In this document: positions 36,184-46,169 of the stretch, piece by piece
Position numbering within the stretch: the first letter of the stretch is position 1
Layout: each line of letters begins with the position of its first letter
Source of the DNA: Roseitranquillus sp963776845
GTDB taxonomy: Bacteria > Pseudomonadota > Alphaproteobacteria > Rhodobacterales > Rhodobacteraceae
Direction of reading: 5' to 3'
DNA length: 64,000 nucleotides
Assembly (NCBI GenBank): GCA_963776845.1
Contig: CAVZOJ010000002.1
Location: 806,001-870,000, forward strand
The notes under the pieces: model-generated
Told to the model about the DNA's origin: nothing
The model's database searches: none
The model's input: the letters and a program-made list of their open reading frames with translations, nothing else
Made by a program: the position numbers and the translations under genes

Positions 36184-37088
36184 TCAGGTCGTAACCAGCC
36201 GGCGGGGATCCTCTATCAGCGCGGCGTAGCGGGCCAGAAAGCGTGCCGCATCGGCACCGTTCAACACGCGGTGGTCATAGGAGAGATCGAGCGGCACCAT
36301 CGGCACCGGGATCCACTCCGACCCCGACCAGACGGGCACGTCTTCGGTTCGCGTCAGGCCGAGGATCGCAAGCTCGGGCGGATTCACGATCGGCGTGAAT
36401 GCCGTTCCGCCGATCCCACCAAGGTTCGAGATCGTCATCGACGCGCCGCCCATCTCTTCTGGGCGAAGCTTGCGCGCCTGCGCCCGGCCGGCGAGGTCGC
36501 TAATCTCGGCTGCAATAGCCCAGAGCCCCTTGCGGTCGGCGTTGCGGATTACCGGAACGACAAGGCCATTCGCAGTATCGACGGCAATACCCACGTGAAC
36601 GAAATTCTTGAGGGTCAGCGTCTCGCCGGAGGACGACAACGAAGCGTTGAAGCGCGGGAATTCCCGCAAGCACCGCGCGAGCACGCGGACGTGGAATGCA
36701 AGCGCCGTCAGCTTCACCCCGCGGCTGCCCGCTTCGCCCTTCAGCTTCGCGCGGAAGCGTTCGACCGCGCGCATGTCCGCGCGGTCGTGATGGGTGACCT
36801 GCGGGATCGTCGCGTTCGCCGCCGCAAGATTGTCGGCCGCGAGACGCGCCATCCGGGGGGTTGGCTCTTCGTGCACCGGGCCGTACTGCGCGTGGTCCAC
36901 CGCCCAGTAGCGAGCGTGGTCCGGGGTTGGCGCCGTCTCTGCGCCCGCGCCGCCGTTCGCTCCGGCAAGATGACGGTCGACATCTTCCTTGGCCAACGTG
37001 GTGCGGCCGGATCGTTTGGAAAGCGCGTCAAGGTCCACGCCCTTGCGGCCGGCATAGACGCGGGTGGTCGGGCTTGCAGCGTAGGTCA

Positions 37089-37089
<1 letters not shown>
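36184..37089 (-). CDS. 2-oxoacid dehydrogenase E2 catalytic subunit lacking a lipoyl domain
   Basis: A 301-residue dihydrolipoamide acyltransferase. A short peripheral-subunit-binding domain (YAGRKGVDLDALSKRSGRTT, about residues 12-38) leads into the acyltransferase domain with FVHVGIAVDTANGLVVPVIR and SMTISNLGGIGGTAFTPIVN. The active-site block is SYDHRVLNGADAARFL, where Asn replaces the Asp common elsewhere. There is no lipoyl domain, so the swinging arm must come from another chain, most likely the protein at 38559-39914. The start overlaps the aldehyde dehydrogenase stop (TGATG); a longer frame reading upstream into that gene is a shadow. Confidence 0.85.
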
Positions 37090-38546
<1,457 letters not shown>

Positions 38547-38558
38547 TGTCTGTCTCCT

Positions 38559-39914
38559 TCAGAGGAGCTGGCGAAGGGGGTCTTCTAAGCGTTCCGCGAG
38601 TTCGGTGACGATCTGCAGCAGCGTGTCGGAACCCATCGCATCCGGAAGCGCCTCCAGCGTCAGGACGAGGGATTCGCGGTCGCGCGCGACCGTCAGCACG
38701 GGCGCGGTTGGTGCTCCCAAGGCGACGCCGGTGATGCGCGTGCGGGTCAGGTCGCGCACGATCATCGCAGGACGTTCTTCCTCACTCGCAGGATGGCCGC
38801 CGAAGTCGGCGTCGAGGCGCAAGACGACCGGGTCACCGGGGCGCTCGAGCCGGACGACGACGTGGTCGGCCCGGCTCGCCGACCGCAGGGCGCCCGTCGC
38901 CAGTTCAGCGAGCGGAGGCGCAACAGATTCGTCCTGCGCCCATGCCGCGAAGGCATCCCACGCGGCAGCCGGAAGCCGCGCCTCGAGCCGGTGGGTTGCC
39001 CCCATTGCCGCAGGGCCGTCCTCGCTTTGGGCTCGGGAACCGGGTGAGGGCAGCTCGGCCAGCGCCTCGAGGTCGGCGACGTGGAAAGGCTGGCGGTGGC
39101 CCGCTTCTGCGAGGCGCCCGAGGTCAAGGCCGCGTTCCTTCGCCAGCCGGCGCGCCTTCGGCGACGCGAGGATTCGACCGCCGGCCCCGGTCGCCGCGCT
39201 CGTGGGCGGGGCGGATCGCACGGTGGTTGCCGGGCCTTGATCGTTGGTCGCGTCACGCTTCTCGGCAACAGGTGATGGTGCGCCGGTGGCTGGAGCTTCG
39301 CCGCGGGACCTCGCGACCGGTTTGGCTGGTTTCTCGGGCGAGATGATGGCGATGACCTCGCCCACGGGAACATCGTCCCCGGCTTCCGCAAATGTGGCGG
39401 CGAGCCAGCCGGCGGCGTCGGCGGGGACCTCCATCGTCGCCTTGTCCGTCTCGACCTCCAGGATGGCTTCGCCTTCCTCGACCGCATCTCCGGGCGATTT
39501 CAACCAGTCGACGATCTTTCCCGAGTCCTGCGCCATGCCGAGCGCGGGCATGATGACCTTGCGCCCCTGAGGCGCCTCCTCCGCTTCTTCCGAGGCGCTG
39601 CCGCTCTCGCCTCCGCCGGCTTCGGCCTTCGGAGCGCCGTTCTGACGCCTCGCGGCGCCTTCGCCGGAACCTTCCGCCGTCTCGGAGATCATCGCCACGA
39701 CGTTGCCGACCGGCACGCTGTCGCCGGCGGCGGCGCGCAGGTCGGTGAGAAACCCCGCCGCCTGCGCCTCGACCTCCATCGTGGCCTTGTCGGTCTCGAC
39801 CTCCATCAGCGGGTCGCCCTCGCTGACCGCTTCGCCCGGCTCCTTGAGCCAGGCGACGATGACGCCTGCGTCCTGCGCCATTCCGAGCGCGGGCATGATG
39901 ACTTCACGCGGCAT
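38559..39914 (-). CDS. Double-lipoyl E2-like subunit with a degenerate acyltransferase domain
   Basis: A 451-residue protein. There are two lipoyl domains, each with ETDKATMEV (lysines K43 and K158), joined by Ala/Glu-rich linkers, and then a subunit-binding domain near residues 246-275 (ILASPKARRLAKERGLDLGR). The C-terminal ~140 residues resemble a shrunken E2 acyltransferase domain (MIVRDLTRTRITGVALGAPT) but lack the HRxxDG active-site block. It would provide the lipoyl arms for the catalytic E2 at 36184-37089. It overlaps the E1-beta stop by 11 bases, so co-translation is likely. Confidence 0.85.
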   Translation of the reverse strand: MPREVIMPALGMAQDAGVIVAWLKEPGEAVSEGDPLMEVETDKATMEVEAQAAGFLTDLRAAAGDSVPVGNVVAMISETAEGSGEGAARRQNGAPKAEAGGGESGSASEEAEEAPQGRKVIMPALGMAQDSGKIVDWLKSPGDAVEEGEAILEVETDKATMEVPADAAGWLAATFAEAGDDVPVGEVIAIISPEKPAKPVARSRGEAPATGAPSPVAEKRDATNDQGPATTVRSAPPTSAATGAGGRILASPKARRLAKERGLDLGRLAEAGHRQPFHVADLEALAELPSPGSRAQSEDGPAAMGATHRLEARLPAAAWDAFAAWAQDESVAPPLAELATGALRSASRADHVVVRLERPGDPVVLRLDADFGGHPASEEERPAMIVRDLTRTRITGVALGAPTAPVLTVARDRESLVLTLEALPDAMGSDTLLQIVTELAERLEDPLRQLL

Positions 39915-40902
39915 GGAGCAACTCTCCGCGGCAAATCCTGCGGGCGGCCTCCGCGACCCTCTCGGGCGTCGGCACCGTCAGGTCCTCGAGGGCCGGGCTG
40001 AACGGGACGGGGACGTCCATCGCGCCCATCCGGATCACGGGAGCGTCAAGGTGATAGAACGCCTTCTCCGAGATGCGCGCCGCGATCTCGGCCGTGACGC
40101 CGAAGTTCTGGTGCCCCTCGTCCACGACGATCGCCCGCGAGGTCTTTCGGACGCTCTCGAGGATCGTCGCCTCGTCGAGCGGGACGATCGTGCGCGGGTC
40201 GATGACCTCGGCGGAGATGCCGTCACCCGCCAGCATTTCCGCCGCCTTCTCGCAGACCTGCCGCATCGAGGATGTGCCGATCAGCGTGATGTCGCGACCT
40301 TCGCGCAGGATCGCAGCCTCGCCGAAGGGGATCAGGTACTCCTCCTCCGGCACGTGGGCCTTGTCCTGGTACATCAGCTTGTCCTCGAAGATCACGACGG
40401 GGTTGTCGTCCCGGATCGCCGTCTTCAGCAGGCCCTTCGCCTCGTAGGCCGACGAAGGCAGCGCGACCTTCAGGCCGGGGATGTGCGCGACGAGGGCGTG
40501 CAGCGACTGCGAGTGCTGCGCCGCCGAGCGACGGGTCGCGCCGAGATTGGTGCGCAGCACCATCGGCACCTTCAGCTTGCCGCCGGACATGTAGTGCGTC
40601 TTGGCGGCCTGATTGCAGAGCTGGTCCATCACCAGATACAGGAAGTCCCCGAACATCAGGTCGACGACGGGCCGCGTGCCCGTCATCGCGGCGCCGACTG
40701 CGATGCCGACGAAGCCGGGTTCCGAGATCGGCGTGTCGATCACGCGCTTCGTACCGAACTCTTCGGCAAGGCCGGACAACACCTTGAAGGGCGTTCCCGC
40801 CTCCGCCACGTCCTCGCCGAGGATGAAGACGGTCTCGTCGCGGCGCATCTCTTCGGCCAGCGCCTCGTTCACGGCCTTGGCAAGGCTGATCTCGCGGGTC
40901 AT
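39904..40902 (-). CDS. 2-oxoacid dehydrogenase E1 component, beta subunit
   Basis: A 332-residue E1-beta of the pyruvate/acetoin dehydrogenase type (LAKAVNEALAEEMRRDETVF, LGEDVAEAGTPFKVLSGLAE, VVDLMFGDFLYLVMDQLCNQ, TNLGATRRSAAQHSQSLHAL). The C-terminal transketolase-like domain has VIDPRTIVPLDEATILESVR. It pairs with the alpha subunit to decarboxylate a 2-oxo acid using thiamine diphosphate. The ATG at 40902 overlaps the E1-alpha stop by four bases (ATGA), giving tight coupling of the subunits. Confidence 0.9.
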   Translation of the reverse strand: MTREISLAKAVNEALAEEMRRDETVFILGEDVAEAGTPFKVLSGLAEEFGTKRVIDTPISEPGFVGIAVGAAMTGTRPVVDLMFGDFLYLVMDQLCNQAAKTHYMSGGKLKVPMVLRTNLGATRRSAAQHSQSLHALVAHIPGLKVALPSSAYEAKGLLKTAIRDDNPVVIFEDKLMYQDKAHVPEEEYLIPFGEAAILREGRDITLIGTSSMRQVCEKAAEMLAGDGISAEVIDPRTIVPLDEATILESVRKTSRAIVVDEGHQNFGVTAEIAARISEKAFYHLDAPVIRMGAMDVPVPFSPALEDLTVPTPERVAEAARRICRGELLHAA

Positions 40903-41930
40903 TGGCGAGCTCCCTCTCTGGCGCCTTCGATGTAGGGCAGGGCATGGCCGACGTTGGCGTAGACGTGCATGTCGACCTCCGACGCGTCGGGATACGGGGC
41001 GTCGAGAGCGTAGCGGACCGCCTCTTCGGCCGCAGCTTTGATCTCGTCGTTCATCGCGACGAGATCGTCGGCGCTGGCGACGCCTTCTGACTCCAGCCAC
41101 TTCCCGAAGCTGGTAATCGGGTCGCGCGTCTTCTTCCACTCCGCCTCCTCGTCCTTGGAGCGGTAGTAGTCGCGGTTGATGTCTCCGACGTGGTGGCCGT
41201 GATATCGATAGGTGTCGAGCTCGATGAAGAACGGGCCCTCGCCCCTGCGCGCGCGGGCGACCAGGTCGTTGGCGAGCTTGTTGACCGCCAGCACGTCCTG
41301 CCCGTCGACCCGGTGGCTCTCGATCCCGAAGGCCTCGGCGCGCTTGAGGATCTCGCCGGCGGCGATCTCGTCCGTTCGCGTGTATTCGGAGTAGCCGTTG
41401 TTCTCGCAGGCGTAGATGACGGGCAGCTTCCACAGCGCGGCCATGTTCATTACCTCGTACCAGAGGCCCTGCGCAGTGGCCCCGTCGCCGAAGAAGCAGA
41501 CGGTGACGAAGTCGCGGCCGAGTTGCCGGGCGGAGAGCGCCGCACCCGTCGCAATGCCCATCGAGCCGCCGACGATAGCGTTGGCGCCGAGATTGCCGTG
41601 TCCCTGGTCGGCGATGTGCATGCTGCCGCCCTTGCCGCGGCAATAGCCCTCCTTCTTTCCGAGGAGTTCGCAGAACATCAGCTTGAAGTCGGCGCCCTTG
41701 GCGACGCAGTGGCCGTGGCCGCGATGGGTGGAGGTGATGCGGTCGTCGTCGGTCAGCGCCTCGCAGATGCCCACGGCCACGGCTTCCTGCCCCGAATACA
41801 TGTGGGTCAGGCCGGGCATCTTGGCCGAGAGATAGAGCTGGTTGGCCTGGTCCTCGAACGCGCGGATGCGGACCATCTGGCGGTACATCCGCAGATAGTC
41901 GTCGGCATTTGGCTTGGGCGTCTCCGCCAT
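40899..41930 (-). CDS. 2-oxoacid dehydrogenase E1 component, alpha subunit
   Basis: A 343-residue E1-alpha, closest in style to the acetoin dehydrogenase AcoA and short pyruvate dehydrogenase alpha chains. The thiamine diphosphate motif starts at GDG (148-150) and ends at NNGYS; THRGHGHCVAKG and GKGGSMHIAD are other family blocks. A GGGAGGATGAC ribosome site precedes the ATG. It is the first of four genes for a 2-oxoacid dehydrogenase complex. No E3 (dihydrolipoyl dehydrogenase) gene is in the window, so a shared E3 is presumably used. Confidence 0.9.
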   Translation of the reverse strand: MAETPKPNADDYLRMYRQMVRIRAFEDQANQLYLSAKMPGLTHMYSGQEAVAVGICEALTDDDRITSTHRGHGHCVAKGADFKLMFCELLGKKEGYCRGKGGSMHIADQGHGNLGANAIVGGSMGIATGAALSARQLGRDFVTVCFFGDGATAQGLWYEVMNMAALWKLPVIYACENNGYSEYTRTDEIAAGEILKRAEAFGIESHRVDGQDVLAVNKLANDLVARARRGEGPFFIELDTYRYHGHHVGDINRDYYRSKDEEAEWKKTRDPITSFGKWLESEGVASADDLVAMNDEIKAAAEEAVRYALDAPYPDASEVDMHVYANVGHALPYIEGAREGARQ

Positions 41931-41997
41931 GTCATCCTCCCTCGGGGCGTGCTCGCGCCCCTCGTTGTTCTTGGGCCGGCCCGGCGGGCCGGCTGCG

Positions 41998-43293
41998 TCA
42001 GTAGCGGTTGGAGATCGGCAGTTCTTCGGCGGGGAAGAGCGAGATCACCTCGCAGCCCGTGTCGGTCACGACGACCTCCTCCTCGATCCGCGCGGCGGAG
42101 AAGCCGTCGGTCGCCGGGCAGTAGGTCTCCAGCGCGAAGACCATGCCGGTCTGGATCTCCATCGGATGCTCGAGGCTGACGACGCGGCTGATGATCGGCC
42201 GCTCGTGCAGCGCGAGGCCGAGACCGTGGCCGAACTGCAGCCCGAACGCCGAAAGCTCGTCCGGGAACCCGAAGTCTTCCGCCTTGGGCCAGACCTTGGC
42301 GACGGTGTCGGTGGTCACGCCCGGCTTGATGAGTTCGATCGAGGCATCGATCCACTCCCGCGCCTTGGTGTAGGCGTCGTGCTGCGCCGGCGTCGCGCGG
42401 CCTATGTTGAAGGTCCGGTAGTAGCAGGTCCGGTAGCCCTGGTAGGACTGCAGGATGTCGAAGAACGCCTGGTCGCCTGGCCGAAAGTAGCGGTCGGTGA
42501 AGTTGTGCGGGTGCGGGTTGCAGCGCTCGCCGGAGATCGCGTTGATCGCCTCGACGTCGTCCGAGCCCATCTCGTAGAGCATCTTGTTCGACATCGCGAC
42601 GATGTCGTTCTCGCGGATGCCGGGTTTCAGCTCCTCCCAGATCATGTGGTAGACGCCGTCGACCATCGTTGCGGCCTGGTTCAAGAGCTGGATCTCGTCC
42701 CAGTTCTTGATCTCGCGGGCCGACAGCATGACCTGCTGGCCGTCGACGACGTTGAGCCCCGCTTCCTTCAGCGCGAAGAACATCGACGTCTCGGCATAGT
42801 CGACACCCACGGGCATGTCGGCCATGCCGGCGTCGCGGATCAGGCCGGCGATCTCCTCGGCATATTTCTTGATGAGGCCGAACGACGGCGGGATGGTGCC
42901 GCGCATGCCGACGACGCCCGCCCGGCACCGCTCCGGGTCGAGCCAGTCGCAGTACTGCTTGTGGTGGACCGCGGCCGAGCCGAAGTCCCAGACGAACGGC
43001 TCATCGTCGCCGCAGAGCAGCGCGAAGCGGCACATCTTGTCCCGTTCCCACTCGCCGATCTTGGTGGCGGTGACGTAGCGAATGTTATTGACGTCGAAGA
43101 GCAGGAGCGAGCCGCAGTCCGACGCCTTCAGCGCCTTCTTGGCGCGGCTGAGGCGGTAGCGGCGCAGCCGGTCCATGTCGACGCGACGCTCGAAGTCGAC
43201 GGCCTTGTGGCCGAGGGCGGGCAGGTGCCGCTCCCAGCGCCAGTTCGGGTCGGCGTCGCCGGGTTGCAGGATGCGTGGGTCGAGTGCGTTCAT
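41998..43293 (-). CDS. M24 (creatinase/prolidase-fold) protein with an altered metal site
   Basis: A 431-residue protein of the creatinase/aminopeptidase P/DddP superfamily. The N-terminal domain has LLLFDVNNIRYVT. The C-terminal pita-bread domain has FFDILQSYQGYRTCYYRTF, FGHGLGLALHE, FALETYCP and RIEEEVVVT. Asp279, His356, Glu389 and Glu404 fit four of the five metal ligands, but Cys290 stands where the second Asp is expected. It could be a peptidase, a C-N hydrolase like creatinase (which needs no metal) or a lyase like the DMSP enzyme DddP. It is encoded between an SDR and E1-alpha on the same strand, so a catabolic role is more likely than peptide trimming. Confidence 0.8.
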   Translation of the reverse strand: MNALDPRILQPGDADPNWRWERHLPALGHKAVDFERRVDMDRLRRYRLSRAKKALKASDCGSLLLFDVNNIRYVTATKIGEWERDKMCRFALLCGDDEPFVWDFGSAAVHHKQYCDWLDPERCRAGVVGMRGTIPPSFGLIKKYAEEIAGLIRDAGMADMPVGVDYAETSMFFALKEAGLNVVDGQQVMLSAREIKNWDEIQLLNQAATMVDGVYHMIWEELKPGIRENDIVAMSNKMLYEMGSDDVEAINAISGERCNPHPHNFTDRYFRPGDQAFFDILQSYQGYRTCYYRTFNIGRATPAQHDAYTKAREWIDASIELIKPGVTTDTVAKVWPKAEDFGFPDELSAFGLQFGHGLGLALHERPIISRVVSLEHPMEIQTGMVFALETYCPATDGFSAARIEEEVVVTDTGCEVISLFPAEELPISNRY

Positions 43294-43330
43294 CGAGGAT
43301 CTCCGGATGTCGTGGGGACCGCCCGGGCGG

Positions 43331-44143
43331 TCACTGGATGCACCAGCCGCCGTCGATGTGGATCATCTGGCCGGTCATGTAGTCGCTGTCGTGGCTGGCG
43401 AGGAACGCCGCCGTTCCCTTCACGTCGTCGGGGTAAGAAACGCGCTTTATCTGCAGTTCGTTCTTGACGATGTCTTCGTAGGCTTGGCCGGCCCGCTGCT
43501 TGAACCCGATGTCGATCAGGTCCTTGTCGAGTTGCTCCCAGAGCGGCGTGACGACGACACCCGGCGCGTAGCCGTTGACGGTGATGTTGTGCTCGGCGAG
43601 CGCCACAGCGCCGCAATGGGTGAGCGCGAGGCACCCGTACTTCGACGTGCAGTAGACCGTGACGTCGACCAGCGGCTTGCGGGAGGCGATGGAGCCGACA
43701 TTGATGATCTTGTAGGGTGCTTCCTGCGGCCCCTGCGCGATCATCTGGCGTGCCACCTCCTGCATGCCGAGCCACATACCCTTCGTATTCACGTCCATGA
43801 TGAGGTCCCAGTTGTCCTCGTCGATGTCCATGAAGAAGCGCGGCTTGTTGAGACCGGCATTGAGGACGGCCACGTTGACTGTGCCGAACGCCTCGACGGT
43901 GGCAGCCACCGCGGCGGCGTTGTCCGCGCGCTTGGTGACGTCCATCTGAACCGCGACCGCCTTGCCGGCACCCTTGGCGTTTATCCGGTCCGCCACGGAC
44001 TGGGCCTCGTCGCCATCGAGGTCGCCGAGGCAGACGTTCGCACCCTGCTCGGCGAAGTGCTCGGCGTTGGTGGCGCCCATGCCGCGGGCAGCGCCCGTGA
44101 TGAGGATGTTCTTGCCCTCCAGGCGTGTCGGATTGATGTCCAT
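43331..44143 (-). CDS. Short-chain dehydrogenase/reductase
   Basis: A 270-residue classical SDR with ITGAARGMGATNAEHFAEQG, NAGLNKP, the catalytic Ser in NVGSIASRKP and YCTSKYG. The C-terminus ends DYMTGQMIHIDGGWCIQ. It closely resembles the SDR at 47210-48025 in the divergent operon (shared NAGxNKP, NFL/FFMDI region and DSDYMTGQ ending). The two probably arose by duplication and act on related intermediates. A GGGAGGAGTAC ribosome site precedes the ATG. Confidence 0.88.
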   Translation of the reverse strand: MDINPTRLEGKNILITGAARGMGATNAEHFAEQGANVCLGDLDGDEAQSVADRINAKGAGKAVAVQMDVTKRADNAAAVAATVEAFGTVNVAVLNAGLNKPRFFMDIDEDNWDLIMDVNTKGMWLGMQEVARQMIAQGPQEAPYKIINVGSIASRKPLVDVTVYCTSKYGCLALTHCGAVALAEHNITVNGYAPGVVVTPLWEQLDKDLIDIGFKQRAGQAYEDIVKNELQIKRVSYPDDVKGTAAFLASHDSDYMTGQMIHIDGGWCIQ

Positions 44144-44167
44144 CGTACTCCTCCCTCGTCGGTCTTT

Positions 44168-45946
44168 TTACGGTCGCTTGACGGCGGCATCGGCCCGCCC
44201 CTGGGCGCGTTTCAGCGCCTCGGCAGGCCGTATCGATCCGCGCAGCATGTCGTGCATCTCTTCGCCGCAGATCTGGACGATCTCGTTGATCTGCGGGATC
44301 GGCGGGCGCGGCCAGAACTGCAGTTCGTCGCGCCATGACATCTGGTCGACGGCCTCGAATGCGGTTGAGAGCTGCCGGACCTCGGGATCCGAGCCGACGG
44401 AGTAGCGCGGGCACGTCCGGCTGCCGTTCTGTGCATAGAGCTTCTGCGCCTCGGGCGAAGTGAAGACGACCAAGGCGTCGACGGCGGCGCGCCGGCGATC
44501 GGGCGCCAGGTTCTTCGGGATGCCGAGGACGTAGCCTCCGACCGGCGCGACGCTTGCCCCGTCGCCGCCGGCAGGGTGGGGAAGATAGTCGGTCGTCCTC
44601 GCCGCCGGGCTGTTCGCGTCGCGCTCGAAGTACGGCACGAGCAGCGTGTAGCCATAGGCCATCGCGACCCGACCCTCAGCGTAGGGGCGCACCCGCTCGT
44701 ACCAGCTCATCGAAAGGATGTCGGGTGGCGCGTAGGCGAGAAGCTGGTGCAGGAAGTCCGCCGCTGCATGACCCGGCTCGGTGTCGATCGTCGGCACCAC
44801 CGGCCCATTCGCGAGGCCGGCGGCGTCGTATCCTCCCGCGATCCGGGGCATCTCGACCACCGGGCCGCCGAAGGCCGCCATGAGGAACAGGAATTGGTGT
44901 CCGAGCGGCGTGCCGCGCGCGCCATTGAAGGCGATGCCCCAAAAAGCGCGGGCAGGCGTGTGAAAGTGCTTCGCCGCGGCGAGCAGAGCGTCGGTCGTTC
45001 GCGGCGGGTCGAGATCAGCCTCGGCGAAAAGATCGCGGCGGTAGAACAGCAGCTCTGGCGTCGTCTGGCTCGGCACGCCGTAGGGGCGCCCGCCCCAATG
45101 CGCGGCCTGCCAGCCGGCGGTGTGGAAGTCCGGATGGTCGAGACGTTCGACATCCATGACGGCGTCAAGCGGCTCCAGCACGCCTTTCTCGGCGAACTCA
45201 CCAATCCAGGGAAGGTCGACGGCGATGATGTCGTAGCGCAACTCCTTGCGCTCCGCATTGCGCAGCGCCTCGCCGTGCAGCCTGTCGATCGAGAAGGCGC
45301 GCTGCGATATCGGGCAGCCGACCACCTGCTCGAACTGGCGCTTGAGATTGTCCATGACCATGAAGGTCGGGTCGCCGTGCACCAGTATCCTCAGGCCGCC
45401 CGGCAGCGCGAGCGGCTGTGTCAGCGGGCGGATTGGCGGGATGACCTGCGATTTCTGATAGGAGCCGCCGAAGTAGTAGTCCTCCCGCGTCTCGACACTG
45501 CCGGCCAGCTCCTCCGCGATGCGTGGTAGCCGGCTGGCAAGCTGCAGCCAGCGCTCCACGAGCTGGGCGGACGGATGCAGAGAGTAGGTCTTTCCGGTCG
45601 GGGGCTTGGGCCGCTGCTCGACCAGGCCGGCATCGGTGAGAGCCTTGAGACGCCTGACAGCCGTCGCATACGGGACCCCCGCCGCCGCGATCGCCGAGGA
45701 CGGCGTTACGAGCCTCCCGTCTAGATGACCCATCATGACGTGAGCGGCGATCTTCAGGTGCGGATCGGGAATGGCCAGGTCGATCAGCGTCTCGACCTCG
45801 AACAGCACCTTGTCGAGGCATCCGATCGCCTCTCGGACCGCCTGCTGCCCATCCGGGGCGAGGACGATCACGGTGGTGTCGATCTGGCTCTGGTCGTTGG
45901 CCATTCGGGCAGCGTTGTCCGATCTGAATTTCTTCTGGCGATGCAT
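44168..45946 (-). CDS. Winged-helix DNA-binding protein fused to a solute-binding domain (putative regulator)
   Basis: A 592-residue protein with no signal peptide. Residues about 64-126 form a winged helix-turn-helix (TPSSAIAAAGVPYATAVRRL, then KALTDAGLVEQRPKP and a wing GKTYSLHPS). Residues about 185-580 match a family-1 ABC solute-binding protein (GGLRILVHGDPTFMVMDNLK, YDIIAVDLPWIGEFAEKGVL, GVPSQTTPELLFYRRDLFAE, SVAPVGGYVLGIPKNLAP). The chain therefore looks like a cytoplasmic one-component regulator that senses a sugar-like ligand through a transporter-type fold. GGAGG lies 8 bases before ATG 45946; a TTG at 45961 and an ATG at 45904 are alternatives. It lies between the SDR operon and the divergent Rbs-type importer operon. 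Confidence 0.8.
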   Translation of the reverse strand: MHRQKKFRSDNAARMANDQSQIDTTVIVLAPDGQQAVREAIGCLDKVLFEVETLIDLAIPDPHLKIAAHVMMGHLDGRLVTPSSAIAAAGVPYATAVRRLKALTDAGLVEQRPKPPTGKTYSLHPSAQLVERWLQLASRLPRIAEELAGSVETREDYYFGGSYQKSQVIPPIRPLTQPLALPGGLRILVHGDPTFMVMDNLKRQFEQVVGCPISQRAFSIDRLHGEALRNAERKELRYDIIAVDLPWIGEFAEKGVLEPLDAVMDVERLDHPDFHTAGWQAAHWGGRPYGVPSQTTPELLFYRRDLFAEADLDPPRTTDALLAAAKHFHTPARAFWGIAFNGARGTPLGHQFLFLMAAFGGPVVEMPRIAGGYDAAGLANGPVVPTIDTEPGHAAADFLHQLLAYAPPDILSMSWYERVRPYAEGRVAMAYGYTLLVPYFERDANSPAARTTDYLPHPAGGDGASVAPVGGYVLGIPKNLAPDRRRAAVDALVVFTSPEAQKLYAQNGSRTCPRYSVGSDPEVRQLSTAFEAVDQMSWRDELQFWPRPPIPQINEIVQICGEEMHDMLRGSIRPAEALKRAQGRADAAVKRP

Positions 45947-45997
45947 TCGTGGTGCCTCCAAGCTCTGCCGATTGGGAGAGCAGCGGTAGCCGCAGTG

Positions 45998-46033
45998 TAT
46001 CCAATTTGGATGTTAATATGTTCATATTGGATA
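45998..46033. promoter_or_regulatory. AT-rich nested palindromes between divergent operons (candidate operator)
   Basis: The arms TATCCAAT (45998-46005) and ATTGGATA (46026-46033) are perfect inverted repeats. Inside them are ATCCAA/TTGGAT around one base (45999-46011) and AATATG/CATATT around TT (46015-46028). The block is strikingly AT-rich for this genome. It lies about 50 bases from the regulator start and about 135 bases before the importer operon, as expected for an operator of the fusion regulator. Confidence 0.55.
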
Positions 46034-46169
46034 TAACATCAGGGGCGTCGGAGCGGAAATAAGCCGACAGTGACGGTGCTGAAAGGTTTCGCGGGCTCAC
46101 GAACTGCCCCCGCCGCGGGGAGTCGTCACGTCTGCAGACGACCTCGTTAGCCAAAATGGGAGGTTATTG

